From NCBI RefSeq assembly GCF_019145435.1, contig NZ_JAHSTS010000003.1, positions 248,001 to 312,000 of the forward strand: 64,000 nt of DNA, written 5' to 3'. A program made the translations under genes and the position numbers. This document shows positions 18,095 to 26,191 of the stretch, piece after piece. The notes under the pieces were generated by a model. That model searched no databases and had not been told where the DNA came from. It saw only the letters and a program-made list of their open reading frames with translations. This DNA is from Pseudomonas ekonensis. GTDB lineage: Bacteria > Pseudomonadota > Gammaproteobacteria > Pseudomonadales > Pseudomonadaceae. Every line of letters starts with the position of its first letter. Positions within the stretch are counted from its first letter, which is position 1.

Positions 18095-20131
18095 ATGTTC
18101 AACCCCGCTAACGAAACCCACTTCAGCCTCACCGTCGAAGACTACGTGGGCGACCTGCAAGTGCTGTCGTTCACCGGCACCGAAGGCATCAGCCAGCCGT
18201 TCCGCTTCGACCTGGAACTGGTCAGCGAAAACCCCGACCTGGACCTGGAGCAGCTCCTGCACAAGCAGGCCTTCCTCGCCTTCGACCCGCAAGGCTCGGG
18301 CATCCACGGCCAGATCTACCGCGTCGCCCAGGGCGACGCCGGCAAGCGCCTGACCCGCTACAAGGTGTCGCTGGTGCCGCAGATGCAGTACCTGCATCAC
18401 CGCACCAACCAGCGCATCTACCAGCAGATGTCGGTGCCGAAGATCATTGCGCTGATCCTCGACGAGCACGGCATCATGGCCAACGCCTACAGCTTCCAGC
18501 TCAGCGAGAAGTGCCCGGACCGCGACTACTGCGTGCAGTACGACGAGACCGACCTGCACTTCATCCAGCGCCTGTGCGAGGAGGAGGGCATCCACTACCA
18601 CTTCCAGCACAGCAAGAAGGGCCACTTGCTGGTGTTCGGCGACGACCAGACCGTGTTCCCCGACCTCGGCCAGCCGACCGCGTACGTGCAGGGCAGCGGC
18701 ATGGTCGCCGAAGAGCCGGTGATCAAGGGCTTCAAGCTGCGCCTGGAAACCCGCACCGGCCGCGTCACCCGCCGCGACTACGACTTCGAGAAGCCGCGCC
18801 TGCAACTGGAGGCCGCGTACAAACCGGATGGCGAGAGCACCGAGCCGGACCTGGAAGACTACGACTACCCGGGCCGCTTCCTCGACCGCGCCCGCGGCAA
18901 GTTCCTCAGCCAGCGCGCCCTCGAACGCCACCGCGCCGACTACCGCCAGGCCGAGGGCCGCGGCGACCAGACCAAACTGGTCAGCGGCCACTTCATGGCC
19001 CTGTCCGACCACCCGCGCAGCGAGTGGAACGACCTGTGGCTGCTCACCGAAATCGTCCACGAAGGCAAGCAGCCGCAAGTGCTCGAAGAGTCGGTGACCA
19101 GCGACACCACCGACAACAAGGACGACTTCCACCAGGGCTACCGCAACCGCTTCCTCGCCACCCCGTGGGACGTCTTCTACCGCCCGGCCCTGGAACACAC
19201 CAAGCCCCGCGTGCTCGGCAGCCAGACCGCCACCGTCACCGGCCCCAAGGGCGAAGAGATCCACTGCGACCAGTACGGCCGCGTCAAAGTCCAGTTTCAC
19301 TGGGACCGCGAAGGCCTGGCCGACGACAAGACCAGCTGCTGGCTGCGCGTCTCCAGCGCCTGGGCCGGCGACCGCTACGGCGCCATCAGCATCCCGCGCA
19401 TCGGCATGGAAGTCCTCGTCACCTTCCTTGAAGGCGACCCCGACCAGCCCCTCGTCACCGGCTGCCTGTACCACAAGGAAAACCCGGTGCCCTACGCCCT
19501 GCCGGCGAACAAGACCCGCAGCGTCTTCAAGTCCCTCAGCTCCCCGGGCGGCGGCGGGTACAACGAACTGCGCATCGAAGACAAGAAAGGCGCCGAACAG
19601 ATCTACATCCACGCCCAGCGCGACTGGGACGAAAACATCGAACACGACCAGAAGATCCGTGTCGGCAATGAACGTCACGACACTGTGGTGAAGAACACCT
19701 ACACCGAACTGAAGGCCGAAGAGCACCGCACGACCATCGCGGACCGCAAGATCGAAGCGCGAATGGACGACCACCTGACCGTCGGCCAGAACCAGCACGT
19801 GAAACTGGGCACCGCGCAACTGACCAGCGCAGGCAAAGAGATCCACCTCAAGGCCGGCGACAAGATCGTCATCGAAGCCGGCACCGAACTGACCATCCAG
19901 GGCGGCGGCAGCTTCATCAAGCTCGACGGCGGCGGCGTGACCGTGGTGGGGCCGGTGGTGAAGATCAACGCCGGCGGGTCGGCTGGCTCGGGCACTGGGA
20001 TCGGGATCAAGCCCCCGGTGCTGCCGGGGGCGGCGGATAAGGATAAGGCGGGGAGTTTGATGGATCAGGCGATTGCGAATGCGCCGCCTGAGAAGGTTAA
20101 GCCGAAGGCTTTTTTTGTGTTTTCTGAGTGA
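18095..20131 (+). CDS. vgrG: T6SS spike protein VgrG
   Basis: The 678-residue protein has the full VgrG build: gp27-like domains (HFSLTVEDYVGDLQVLSFTGTEGISQPF, then CVQYDETDLHFIQRLCEEEGIHYHFQ), an OB-fold/gp5 region (DQYGRVKVQFHWDREG, ...WAGDRYGAISIPRIGMEVLVTFLEGDPDQP) and a DUF2345-type beta-helix (about 520-640). The tail of about 35 residues (GGSAGSGTGIGIKPPVLPG...) carries no enzyme domain, so it is a structural spike that would deliver separate cargo. Codon use changes abruptly within the last ~100 bases (from about 20010), where G/C-ending codons give way to mixed use. The stop overlaps a GTG of the next frame, linking it to the low-GC cargo module. Confidence 0.96.
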   Translation: MFNPANETHFSLTVEDYVGDLQVLSFTGTEGISQPFRFDLELVSENPDLDLEQLLHKQAFLAFDPQGSGIHGQIYRVAQGDAGKRLTRYKVSLVPQMQYLHHRTNQRIYQQMSVPKIIALILDEHGIMANAYSFQLSEKCPDRDYCVQYDETDLHFIQRLCEEEGIHYHFQHSKKGHLLVFGDDQTVFPDLGQPTAYVQGSGMVAEEPVIKGFKLRLETRTGRVTRRDYDFEKPRLQLEAAYKPDGESTEPDLEDYDYPGRFLDRARGKFLSQRALERHRADYRQAEGRGDQTKLVSGHFMALSDHPRSEWNDLWLLTEIVHEGKQPQVLEESVTSDTTDNKDDFHQGYRNRFLATPWDVFYRPALEHTKPRVLGSQTATVTGPKGEEIHCDQYGRVKVQFHWDREGLADDKTSCWLRVSSAWAGDRYGAISIPRIGMEVLVTFLEGDPDQPLVTGCLYHKENPVPYALPANKTRSVFKSLSSPGGGGYNELRIEDKKGAEQIYIHAQRDWDENIEHDQKIRVGNERHDTVVKNTYTELKAEEHRTTIADRKIEARMDDHLTVGQNQHVKLGTAQLTSAGKEIHLKAGDKIVIEAGTELTIQGGGSFIKLDGGGVTVVGPVVKINAGGSAGSGTGIGIKPPVLPGAADKDKAGSLMDQAIANAPPEKVKPKAFFVFSE

Positions 20132-20136
20132 TCGAC

Positions 20137-21156
20137 ATGAATGGTTTGTTGAAGAAGAGGAATGGCTTCGCCGTAGCGGCTCTCACCGCCTCGCTGCTGA
20201 GCCTGTTTCATGGCAGCGCTTATGCGGATGAGTGTCCGTCTGAGGATTTTTCCCAGTTCCTGCCTGCGTTCTCTGCGAATGCTGAAACTCAGCAGCGGTT
20301 GACTGCGATGACGGTGAAGTCACTGGTTTTGAAACCGGTGGGAGAGCACGGAGTTTTTGAGCCACAAACGACGGGAGTCAAGAGCTCCAGTTTGCCATTT
20401 CCGCTAATGTCGCCTGTGGGCACAGACAAGACGGAAGGCGTGGTGGTCGAAGCGATCGACGATAGTCATTTCAACGTAGTGGATAAACGGGCGGGCAACA
20501 GCAACATCAAGATTTTCAACTTTTCTCGCCAAGCATGTTGGGTGCTTGAGGGTATTGAAGATTGGTCGATCAGAGAGAAAGATCTCGTAGAGGCGAGCAA
20601 TGCCCACATGAGCGAGGCAGAGAACTTTTGCTTCCAGCGTGCAGAAGCCTTCAGAGGCCTGGGGGGGTTAGAGCAGTACCGACTCACAGGTGAGTTATTT
20701 GAAGCTTCTTTGGAGAACTACCTATGCGCAGCAGCTTCCGGTGATCCTCAGGCTAGTTTGAATGCTGCAAGTTTGAGCCTTTCTGGCATGGCTCCGCAGC
20801 TAGAAACTAATAAGGTTGAACAGCTATTCAAGGCAGCAGCGACTACGTTGCCTGAGGGTGCGATGAGCCTTTCGTTGTTTTACTGCGATGGAAACAATGT
20901 TTCCTCTGATGCTCCATGCCAGCATCCAGAAGAGGCTGAAGAAGCGTTGACGCAGGCGGCCCGTATGGGAGACGCCTTTGCAACAAATGCACTCGGTCGA
21001 GCCTTTGAAACTGGAGAATTGGTTACTAAGGACATGTCCAGGGCGATTGCTTGCTACCAACTCGCTGCCCAAAAAGGCAGCAAAGGGTCTATCGCACATT
21101 TGGAACGTCTGAATAAGCAGCCCGCTGGAATTGCTAAAGCCAGCTATTGCTATTGA
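20137..21156 (+). CDS. Periplasmic Sel1-repeat protein of the VgrG cargo module
   Basis: The product (339 residues from ATG 20137; a GTG at 20128 overlapping the vgrG stop is also possible) has a Sec signal peptide cleaved after about residue 30 (LFHGSAYA-DECPS). The C-terminal half contains Sel1-like helical repeats, seen in CAAASGDPQASLNAASLSL and AARMGDAFATNALGRAFETGELVTKDMSRAIACYQLAAQKGS. Base composition is much poorer in GC than the T6SS genes. It lies between vgrG and the large putative effector, with three bases to the stop-proximal region of that frame. A periplasmic location suits an immunity protein or a factor acting with a cell-wall-directed toxin. A broken relative of its 3' end remains at 25481-25570. 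Confidence 0.8.
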   Translation: MNGLLKKRNGFAVAALTASLLSLFHGSAYADECPSEDFSQFLPAFSANAETQQRLTAMTVKSLVLKPVGEHGVFEPQTTGVKSSSLPFPLMSPVGTDKTEGVVVEAIDDSHFNVVDKRAGNSNIKIFNFSRQACWVLEGIEDWSIREKDLVEASNAHMSEAENFCFQRAEAFRGLGGLEQYRLTGELFEASLENYLCAAASGDPQASLNAASLSLSGMAPQLETNKVEQLFKAAATTLPEGAMSLSLFYCDGNNVSSDAPCQHPEEAEEALTQAARMGDAFATNALGRAFETGELVTKDMSRAIACYQLAAQKGSKGSIAHLERLNKQPAGIAKASYCY

Positions 21157-21174
21157 TTATTGCAGGAAGCAGAA

Positions 21175-24100
21175 ATGACAGAACCACTGGATTTATCTGG
21201 AAATTACACCAGCGCGAATTATAGCTATAAAGAGGGCGGGGATGGTTACGCCGTAGAGAATGGTAAAAAAGTTGTCGACTGTTCTCATATGGTTAACTTG
21301 TTGCTGACGGGGGCGGGCTACGAAGTTCCTTACCAGAATACCGCTGGGCTTAATAGCCAGGAAGCGCTCAAATATTACGATGTAATAAGCCCGACTAATG
21401 TGAAGCGGGGAGATATCGTACTCTGGATTAATGCCACGTCAAATCATCAAAATAAGACGTTAAACCATACAGGTATTGTCGAACATTATGACAGTACGCT
21501 GGATTCTGAGTTTGGGGAATTCTTCGGAGCGCAAAGTTCTGGGCCAGCTACTGCCAAATTCGGTGCCTTTGGGAAGGCTTGGTATTGGCCAGTCCCTACA
21601 AAATTTTTAAGGGTTAAAGAGTCGACCAGGACCGGAGGAAGTTCAGCACCAGCACCAGCACCGGCACCGGTAGAGTCTACGCCGTTAATAAAATTTCAAT
21701 ACCCGTTTAGGCAGGCAGACGGAAAACAATTCGCTGACGCTGAAGAAGTCTATAAAGCTCTCGAAAAGGAAACCGCAGGGCATTATTTGTTAGGGAGTAA
21801 TAAATTTTGGCATGGTGGCATACACATAAGTAATGCGAGTGCTCCGCAGTGTGTCTTGAATGAACCGATTCGTTGCATGTCCGATGGTGAAGTCGTGGCC
21901 TATCGACTTAACGAAGACTATCTGGAGTCTACGTTCGGCGAAAATGAGAAAAAACTCAAGTATTCCAACTCGTTTTGTTTGGTGCGACATGAGTACAAAT
22001 CTGCGCCAAACTCAGAAGAAGGGCCGAATAAAGGCAAGCAAAACAAGCTGAACTTCTACAGTTTGTACATGCACCTTCTGCCCTTCAAACGTTATCCGCT
22101 AACGGAGGAAGAAACTCCGAAACCTCACGTGACCATGAAAGTAAGTGACTTCAACGCTTACGATGATTTCCCTGAAACCAGCACCGTTCAGAACGTTGGC
22201 AAGCTTGTTGCGGGGACCAGGCTTGAGATATTGGATCAGAAGGACTTAGGCAACGTTACCTATGCGAAAGGGAAAATTCTTTCAGGTAGCGTTAAAAAGA
22301 ACGGTCACAAAGTTCGTGAGGCTGGAAAGGAGGTCTGGTTCGCATACTTGAAAGACGGAGAACCCTACAAAAACTCCAAACCCGCACGTATATGGCTGGC
22401 AGACCCGATCCCGGAGCGTTTAAAGCCAAAATATTGGCAAGGTAAGGTGAAAGGAATCGCGTTGAAAAGATTGGATCTTTATCAGGATCCTATCTCTGCC
22501 CAAAATGGGCAGAATGCCGGTGATAAGATTGGCTCGCTGCAACTTAACCCTCAAAGTTCGGTGGAATTTGAAAGCAAAGAGGTACTGAACCTCAATGTTG
22601 CAGGGACAATTCGTCGCATGGCGAAATGTACCAGCAGCGGTAGCTTGGCTGGGACGGGAAACCTTCCTCCCAGCTTCTGGGCGATTGTGGAAAACGAATA
22701 TGTTGCCTGGGATGTAATCCCGAGTAGCTTCAATTCTGTAGAGCCTGCAAGTACCGGTATCAAGGCAGGTGATCCGATCGGATACTTAGGGCTGACAGAA
22801 AACCTCACAGGCGAAGATGGCGGCGTAACCAATAAATATCAGGTTCATGTCGAGATATTCACTGATGATGTCGACGTAAAAAATTTTCTTCAAAACGCTG
22901 CTGGTTTGAAGATAGGTAAACAATATCTGCATCTTTTGGCAGGAGCTGAGCTCAAGAAAAAGGCGCCTGCTACCGGTAGTATTCCGGTCAAAAAGGAGCA
23001 TGTTGTTGATTTAAGTAAGGCTCCCGTGATCAAGGAAGGCGATGAAAGCTGGTATGACGTCAGTGTGGTGGAAGACGATCAACCGTTAAAGGGACTTGTT
23101 AAAAAATCTGGCGCAACGCTCATCACTCAGCACGACTGGGAGAAATTGGGTTTTCAGATCGTGGAAGAAACAAACACCGTTGCCGATGGATTCCTCGACC
23201 CTCAAGACATGCCTCAGTTCTTCAAAGATCTTTTCGCCAAAATTGATAAAAACCACGACGGGGATGTTGATCGCAATGAACTCTCTGAGGCATTGAAAAA
23301 TGTTGATATGAGAGATCACTGGGCGAAGCTCATTGCTCACCATCCAACTGAGTGGAAGGACAAGGCGGAGTCGGTTAAGTGGAGTAAGTTGGATAAATTA
23401 CTAGAAGCATCTCCAAAAACGTTGAAGCACGAAAAAGAACGGATAAGCAAATATGTTTTTTGGAGTGAGCTGTCTGGTAAGACCGCTGTTAGTTCAGATG
23501 TGGTTTGGCATTTTCATCCGGTTGAATTCATAAAAAATATGACCGCTAAAAAAATCTGCGAGTGCAATGCTATTGTTAAAGTGACTCGTTGGAATTCTAG
23601 CACTATGACCCATTACGGCCCACTACATACCGGTGATAAAGAGTTAGGCAGTGCTCCTCAATGGGATGAGCTAGTATCTGCGGGGAGGATTACAGCGGAT
23701 GAAAAGAAAATCATTGTTGTCATGTCGGGGAATGAAGCAAAAATCAATGGGGTACAGTGTTATGACAGTGAAGTGATCACTGCGGGAGCGATGCAGAAAA
23801 CAATGAAAGTCACCGGTGGCGGTGAGCTGCCAGATCAAATTAAAAAATTCAAGGATCAATATCCAGATGCATATGTAGAATTTTTTGAATCTAAAGGTTG
23901 GAAATTAGATGATGCAGGTGTGTCCCCACAATTATATTATCAGGGGGAGGCTCGAGCTAACGGCGCTAAATTGGAAAAGCAGGCGCTAAAAGAAAACCTG
24001 CAACTTGGATGTAATGAAGCGACCTTTGGTAAGGTAATTGATTGCCAACCAGTTTCTGCGATGGCGTGTGCAATTGCAAGCCCGTTATACGTGGAAATAC

Positions 24101-24426
24101 AAATAATGGATTTTATTGATAGGCTGCATGCTGCATTGAGTAAAGTGCCCGCGGGGTACAGCTTTAGTGCCGAAAAGTTATTTAAGTCTCCTTTAGGAAA
24201 GGCTGTAGTACTTGATCATGATATAAATAGGCCCGCCTTTGTCAAGGATGATTTAGGTGCAGCGCTCGACACGTTCTTCTCCCAGAATCCGGCGGTAAGT
24301 AGGAATATTGATACCTGGGGGGCGGCGCACGGCGCGAATGAGCGGAAGGTTCTCGATTTGTATGGTAATAACAGAAGAATGACGAATCCATCTCTCCGTT
24401 ATAATTACTTAAAGGCAGGGCTTTGA
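21175..24426 (+). CDS. Putative multidomain T6SS peptidoglycan-targeting effector
   Basis: I start at ATG 21175 (AGGA eight bases upstream), giving 1083 residues and no signal peptide. Residues 1-150 look like an NlpC/P60- or CHAP-type Cys/His hydrolase: Cys36 in VVDCSHMV, then VKRGDIVLWIN and His98 in LNHTGIVEHY. A Pro-Ala linker follows (SSAPAPAPAP). Residues ~175-575 resemble an M23 metallopeptidase split by a large insert: WHGGIH with His213 and His217 (the latter replacing the usual Asp), LYMHL (His300), and QVHVEI with His558, where the first His of the usual HxH is Gln556. A perfect EF-hand loop lies at 691-702 (DKNHDGDVDRNE). The C-terminus (~825-1083) has VMSGNEAK with Glu854, YDSE with Asp864 and TAGAMQKT, which resembles phage-type muramidases. 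It is probably exported by the adjacent VgrG; the domain calls are inference by motif. Confidence 0.75.
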   Translation: MTEPLDLSGNYTSANYSYKEGGDGYAVENGKKVVDCSHMVNLLLTGAGYEVPYQNTAGLNSQEALKYYDVISPTNVKRGDIVLWINATSNHQNKTLNHTGIVEHYDSTLDSEFGEFFGAQSSGPATAKFGAFGKAWYWPVPTKFLRVKESTRTGGSSAPAPAPAPVESTPLIKFQYPFRQADGKQFADAEEVYKALEKETAGHYLLGSNKFWHGGIHISNASAPQCVLNEPIRCMSDGEVVAYRLNEDYLESTFGENEKKLKYSNSFCLVRHEYKSAPNSEEGPNKGKQNKLNFYSLYMHLLPFKRYPLTEEETPKPHVTMKVSDFNAYDDFPETSTVQNVGKLVAGTRLEILDQKDLGNVTYAKGKILSGSVKKNGHKVREAGKEVWFAYLKDGEPYKNSKPARIWLADPIPERLKPKYWQGKVKGIALKRLDLYQDPISAQNGQNAGDKIGSLQLNPQSSVEFESKEVLNLNVAGTIRRMAKCTSSGSLAGTGNLPPSFWAIVENEYVAWDVIPSSFNSVEPASTGIKAGDPIGYLGLTENLTGEDGGVTNKYQVHVEIFTDDVDVKNFLQNAAGLKIGKQYLHLLAGAELKKKAPATGSIPVKKEHVVDLSKAPVIKEGDESWYDVSVVEDDQPLKGLVKKSGATLITQHDWEKLGFQIVEETNTVADGFLDPQDMPQFFKDLFAKIDKNHDGDVDRNELSEALKNVDMRDHWAKLIAHHPTEWKDKAESVKWSKLDKLLEASPKTLKHEKERISKYVFWSELSGKTAVSSDVVWHFHPVEFIKNMTAKKICECNAIVKVTRWNSSTMTHYGPLHTGDKELGSAPQWDELVSAGRITADEKKIIVVMSGNEAKINGVQCYDSEVITAGAMQKTMKVTGGGELPDQIKKFKDQYPDAYVEFFESKGWKLDDAGVSPQLYYQGEARANGAKLEKQALKENLQLGCNEATFGKVIDCQPVSAMACAIASPLYVEIQIMDFIDRLHAALSKVPAGYSFSAEKLFKSPLGKAVVLDHDINRPAFVKDDLGAALDTFFSQNPAVSRNIDTWGAAHGANERKVLDLYGNNRRMTNPSLRYNYLKAGL

Positions 24427-24428
24427 AA

Positions 24429-25262
24429 ATGTTAAAGGCAAAATTTTTTATAGGTACATGTCTAATTTTTTCAATTGGATCTTTTTGTAATGCCGCAGAT
24501 TCGAGTTTGACGAGTGCCGATGGTGCGATGCTCAAGTTTTCTTCTTGGGACCAAGGTGCCGCTGTATGGAAGCGCGCTACCTTCTCCAAGATGAACGACA
24601 GCTATGATTTATACGATAATGGGAACAAAACTTCAGTTGGCGTAGGTATTAACTCTGACTCTCTTTCACCCAGCAAAAAATATGCGTTGGTTCAGCGAAC
24701 TGTATTTGGAGAGTTGAGCAATGGGCAAGAGGTGGTTGCCACCGAGAATAATTATTGCGATATGGTTTCAATGGATACTGGTTGCGTACTTTTGTCACGC
24801 TCCGCTGAAGCGTGTTCTGGAAGTTGGAAAGGGGGAAATTGGTTGACTGATGGGGGAGAGGTGATTGTGCCGAACTTGGAAACGATTTCTCCTAACAACC
24901 TAATAAAGTCAGTGGAGCCGATTAATAATGCGTCTGCGAAAGGCCTTGCTGTAAAAGACCAACTATTCATGGGGGTCGAATCTTATATGAGTTGCTACCC
25001 GGCCAGTAAGAACGTCCAAGCCTTGAACAATATCGGTTTCTATCTAGCACAAGCAGGTGATGATTCGTCCGCACTGAGGATTTATCGGGGAATCGAAGTA
25101 GTTGGTAAGCGGACTGTGCTGATGCTCAATATCGCGGACTCTTTGTGGAATTTGAAAGAAACTTCCGAGGCTGCGAAATATTACAAAAAATACTCTGACG
25201 CCATGATCGCGGAAGGTAAAGCCGGAAAAGTGCCTGCACGCGTTGCTGAACGGGCGAAATAG
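24429..25262 (+). CDS. Periplasmic TPR-like protein, probable immunity protein of the effector
   Basis: The ATG at 24429 lies two bases after the effector stop; the 277-residue product begins with a Sec signal peptide (KFFIGTCLIFSIGSFCNA-ADSS). The middle part has several Cys residues (NNYCDMVSMDTGCVLLSRSAEACSG) that could form disulphides in the periplasm. The C-terminus has TPR-like helices (NNIGFYLAQAGDDSSALRIYRG, NIADSLWNLKETSEAAKYYKKYSDAM). I do not recognise the family. Position directly behind a putative cell-wall-degrading effector, tight coupling, low GC and periplasmic targeting together suggest that it neutralises that effector. Confidence 0.75.
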   Translation: MLKAKFFIGTCLIFSIGSFCNAADSSLTSADGAMLKFSSWDQGAAVWKRATFSKMNDSYDLYDNGNKTSVGVGINSDSLSPSKKYALVQRTVFGELSNGQEVVATENNYCDMVSMDTGCVLLSRSAEACSGSWKGGNWLTDGGEVIVPNLETISPNNLIKSVEPINNASAKGLAVKDQLFMGVESYMSCYPASKNVQALNNIGFYLAQAGDDSSALRIYRGIEVVGKRTVLMLNIADSLWNLKETSEAAKYYKKYSDAMIAEGKAGKVPARVAERAK

Positions 25263-25480
25263 CGGCGCGAGGGAGGCTTCGATCCTGGGCGGCATGCGCA
25301 CCACCGAGGCGTATGTGCGGTGATCACGTGGATGGGCGTGTGCTTAATCCATGGCTCGACATTTTTGCGGGAATTGCGTATGCCTTCGGCAGTGAGGCCG
25401 TAAGTTGACCCGCAGTGTAATGGGGACAGGCCACGTTTTAGTAGTTGCTCGAAAACCGTGGTCTGTCCCCATTTTTCTAG
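25263..25480. other. Gene-free scar region containing a palindrome
   Basis: Between the immunity candidate and the Sel1 remnant I see no intact gene. The composition switches between GC-rich (25263-25330) and mixed sequence, which looks like joined fragments. A near-perfect inverted repeat occupies 25420-25472 and is listed separately. Confidence 0.5.
25420..25472. repeat. Palindromic element with TGGGGACAG/CTGTCCCCA arms
   Basis: ATGGGGACAGGCCACGTTTT (25420-25439) is matched on the other side by AAAACCGTGGTCTGTCCCCAT (25452-25472) with one mismatch and one extra base, around a 12-base spacer. The size and symmetry suggest a mobile palindromic or REP/MITE-like element rather than a transcription terminator, although it could fold in RNA. 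No transposase is encoded nearby. Confidence 0.6.
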
Positions 25481-25570
25481 TTGGGAACAAAGGATATGTC
25501 CCGAGCATTAGCCTGTTATCAAATGGCGGCTGATAAGGGTCACCGGTTGAACATCGACAGCGTGGCGTGA
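25481..25570 (+). pseudogene. 3' remnant of a second Sel1-repeat gene
   Basis: This frame reads LGTKDMSRALACYQMAADKG followed by HRLNIDSVA and a stop. It closely matches the C-terminal repeat of the Sel1 protein encoded at 20137-21156 (LVTKDMSRAIACYQLAAQKG). Nothing upstream of it continues the similarity, so only the last repeat of a paralogous gene is left. This shows that another copy of the cargo module, or part of one, once stood here. Confidence 0.8.
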
Positions 25571-25767
25571 TTGCTAGCCGCCCTCCCGAAATCACGACGA
25601 AGTGGGTGGAGGTGTCTGGAGGCATGGTAACTGGGGATTATGTAATGGCGAGTCAGGATCCCCTCATTTTCGGAATCGTTTACACAAACCGCAAGTCCGA
25701 AAAGAAATACATATTCGAGCACGATAGCAATATGAGTGTATTGCCTGAAACTGGCTGTCAGTGGTGA
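25567..25767 (+). CDS. Short open frame, possible remnant of an immunity or effector gene
   Basis: A GTG at 25567 overlaps the stop of the Sel1 remnant (GTGA), the same arrangement as at the vgrG/Sel1 junction. The 66-residue product (ITTKWVEVSGGMVTGDYV... ending ETGCQW) looks protein-like, with alternating strands, but no family is recognised and there is no signal peptide. It could be the last part of a decayed gene or a small real protein. A terminator follows at 25785. Confidence 0.35.
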   Translation: MIASRPPEITTKWVEVSGGMVTGDYVMASQDPLIFGIVYTNRKSEKKYIFEHDSNMSVLPETGCQW

Positions 25768-25784
25768 CTCGAGCATGTGAGAAA

Positions 25785-25807
25785 GGGGACTCAACGTCCC
25801 CTTTTTT
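25785..25807. terminator. Rho-independent terminator closing the cargo module
   Basis: GGGGAC (25785-25790) and GTCCCC (25796-25801) form a perfect stem around TCAAC and are followed by six T. AAA before the stem makes it weakly usable from the other strand too. It separates the + strand cargo module from the convergent DUF6124 gene. Confidence 0.85.
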
Positions 25808-25822
25808 CCGCCCACGATCCGG

Positions 25823-26191
25823 TTACGGCCTGACCTGATACTCCCTGAACTCAATGTGATCGATTGTGCCTTCCACGATCAACCGCACGCCGTCCGCCAT
25901 TCTGCTCAGGCCCAGTGCCATCGAGCGGCGGGGGCCGTCGAGTTCGTCGGCCAGGTTGGCGGCGATGGCGCTGATGCACAGGAGGTCTTCGGAGGCGTTG
26001 GCCATGAGGGCTTCGGCGTCGGCGTTGGGGCAGAGGATGAACAGGCCGCCGAGGCGTTTGGGACGCGCGGTGGCGGGTTTCAGGTGGTGGTCGAGGGCGC
26101 GTTCGGCGGCTTCGTGGAGTTTCCTTGAATCAAGGGATTCGTAGGGGGAGGTTTCTGGCGTTGCGGGGGGATTGGGTGTTGGTTTGATCAT
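25823..26191 (-). CDS. DUF6124 family protein
   Basis: The 122-residue product has the layout of the DUF6124 proteins common in Pseudomonas: a Pro/Thr-rich start (MIKPTPNPPATPETSPYES), the segment LDSRKLHEAAERALDHHLKP, and a helical C-terminus (NASEDLLCISAIAANLADELDGPRRSMALGLSRM). The function of the family is not known to me. The start ATG is at 26191 with GGAG upstream. It is preceded by a long leader with strong secondary structure (26192-26430), which is more notable than the protein itself. Confidence 0.85.
   Translation of the reverse strand: MIKPTPNPPATPETSPYESLDSRKLHEAAERALDHHLKPATARPKRLGGLFILCPNADAEALMANASEDLLCISAIAANLADELDGPRRSMALGLSRMADGVRLIVEGTIDHIEFREYQVRP

Noticed and set aside
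18095..20131. Possible evolved VgrG with a C-terminal effector domain
   Set aside because: The protein ends about 35 residues after the beta-helix, with a Gly/Pro-rich tail and no room for a domain.
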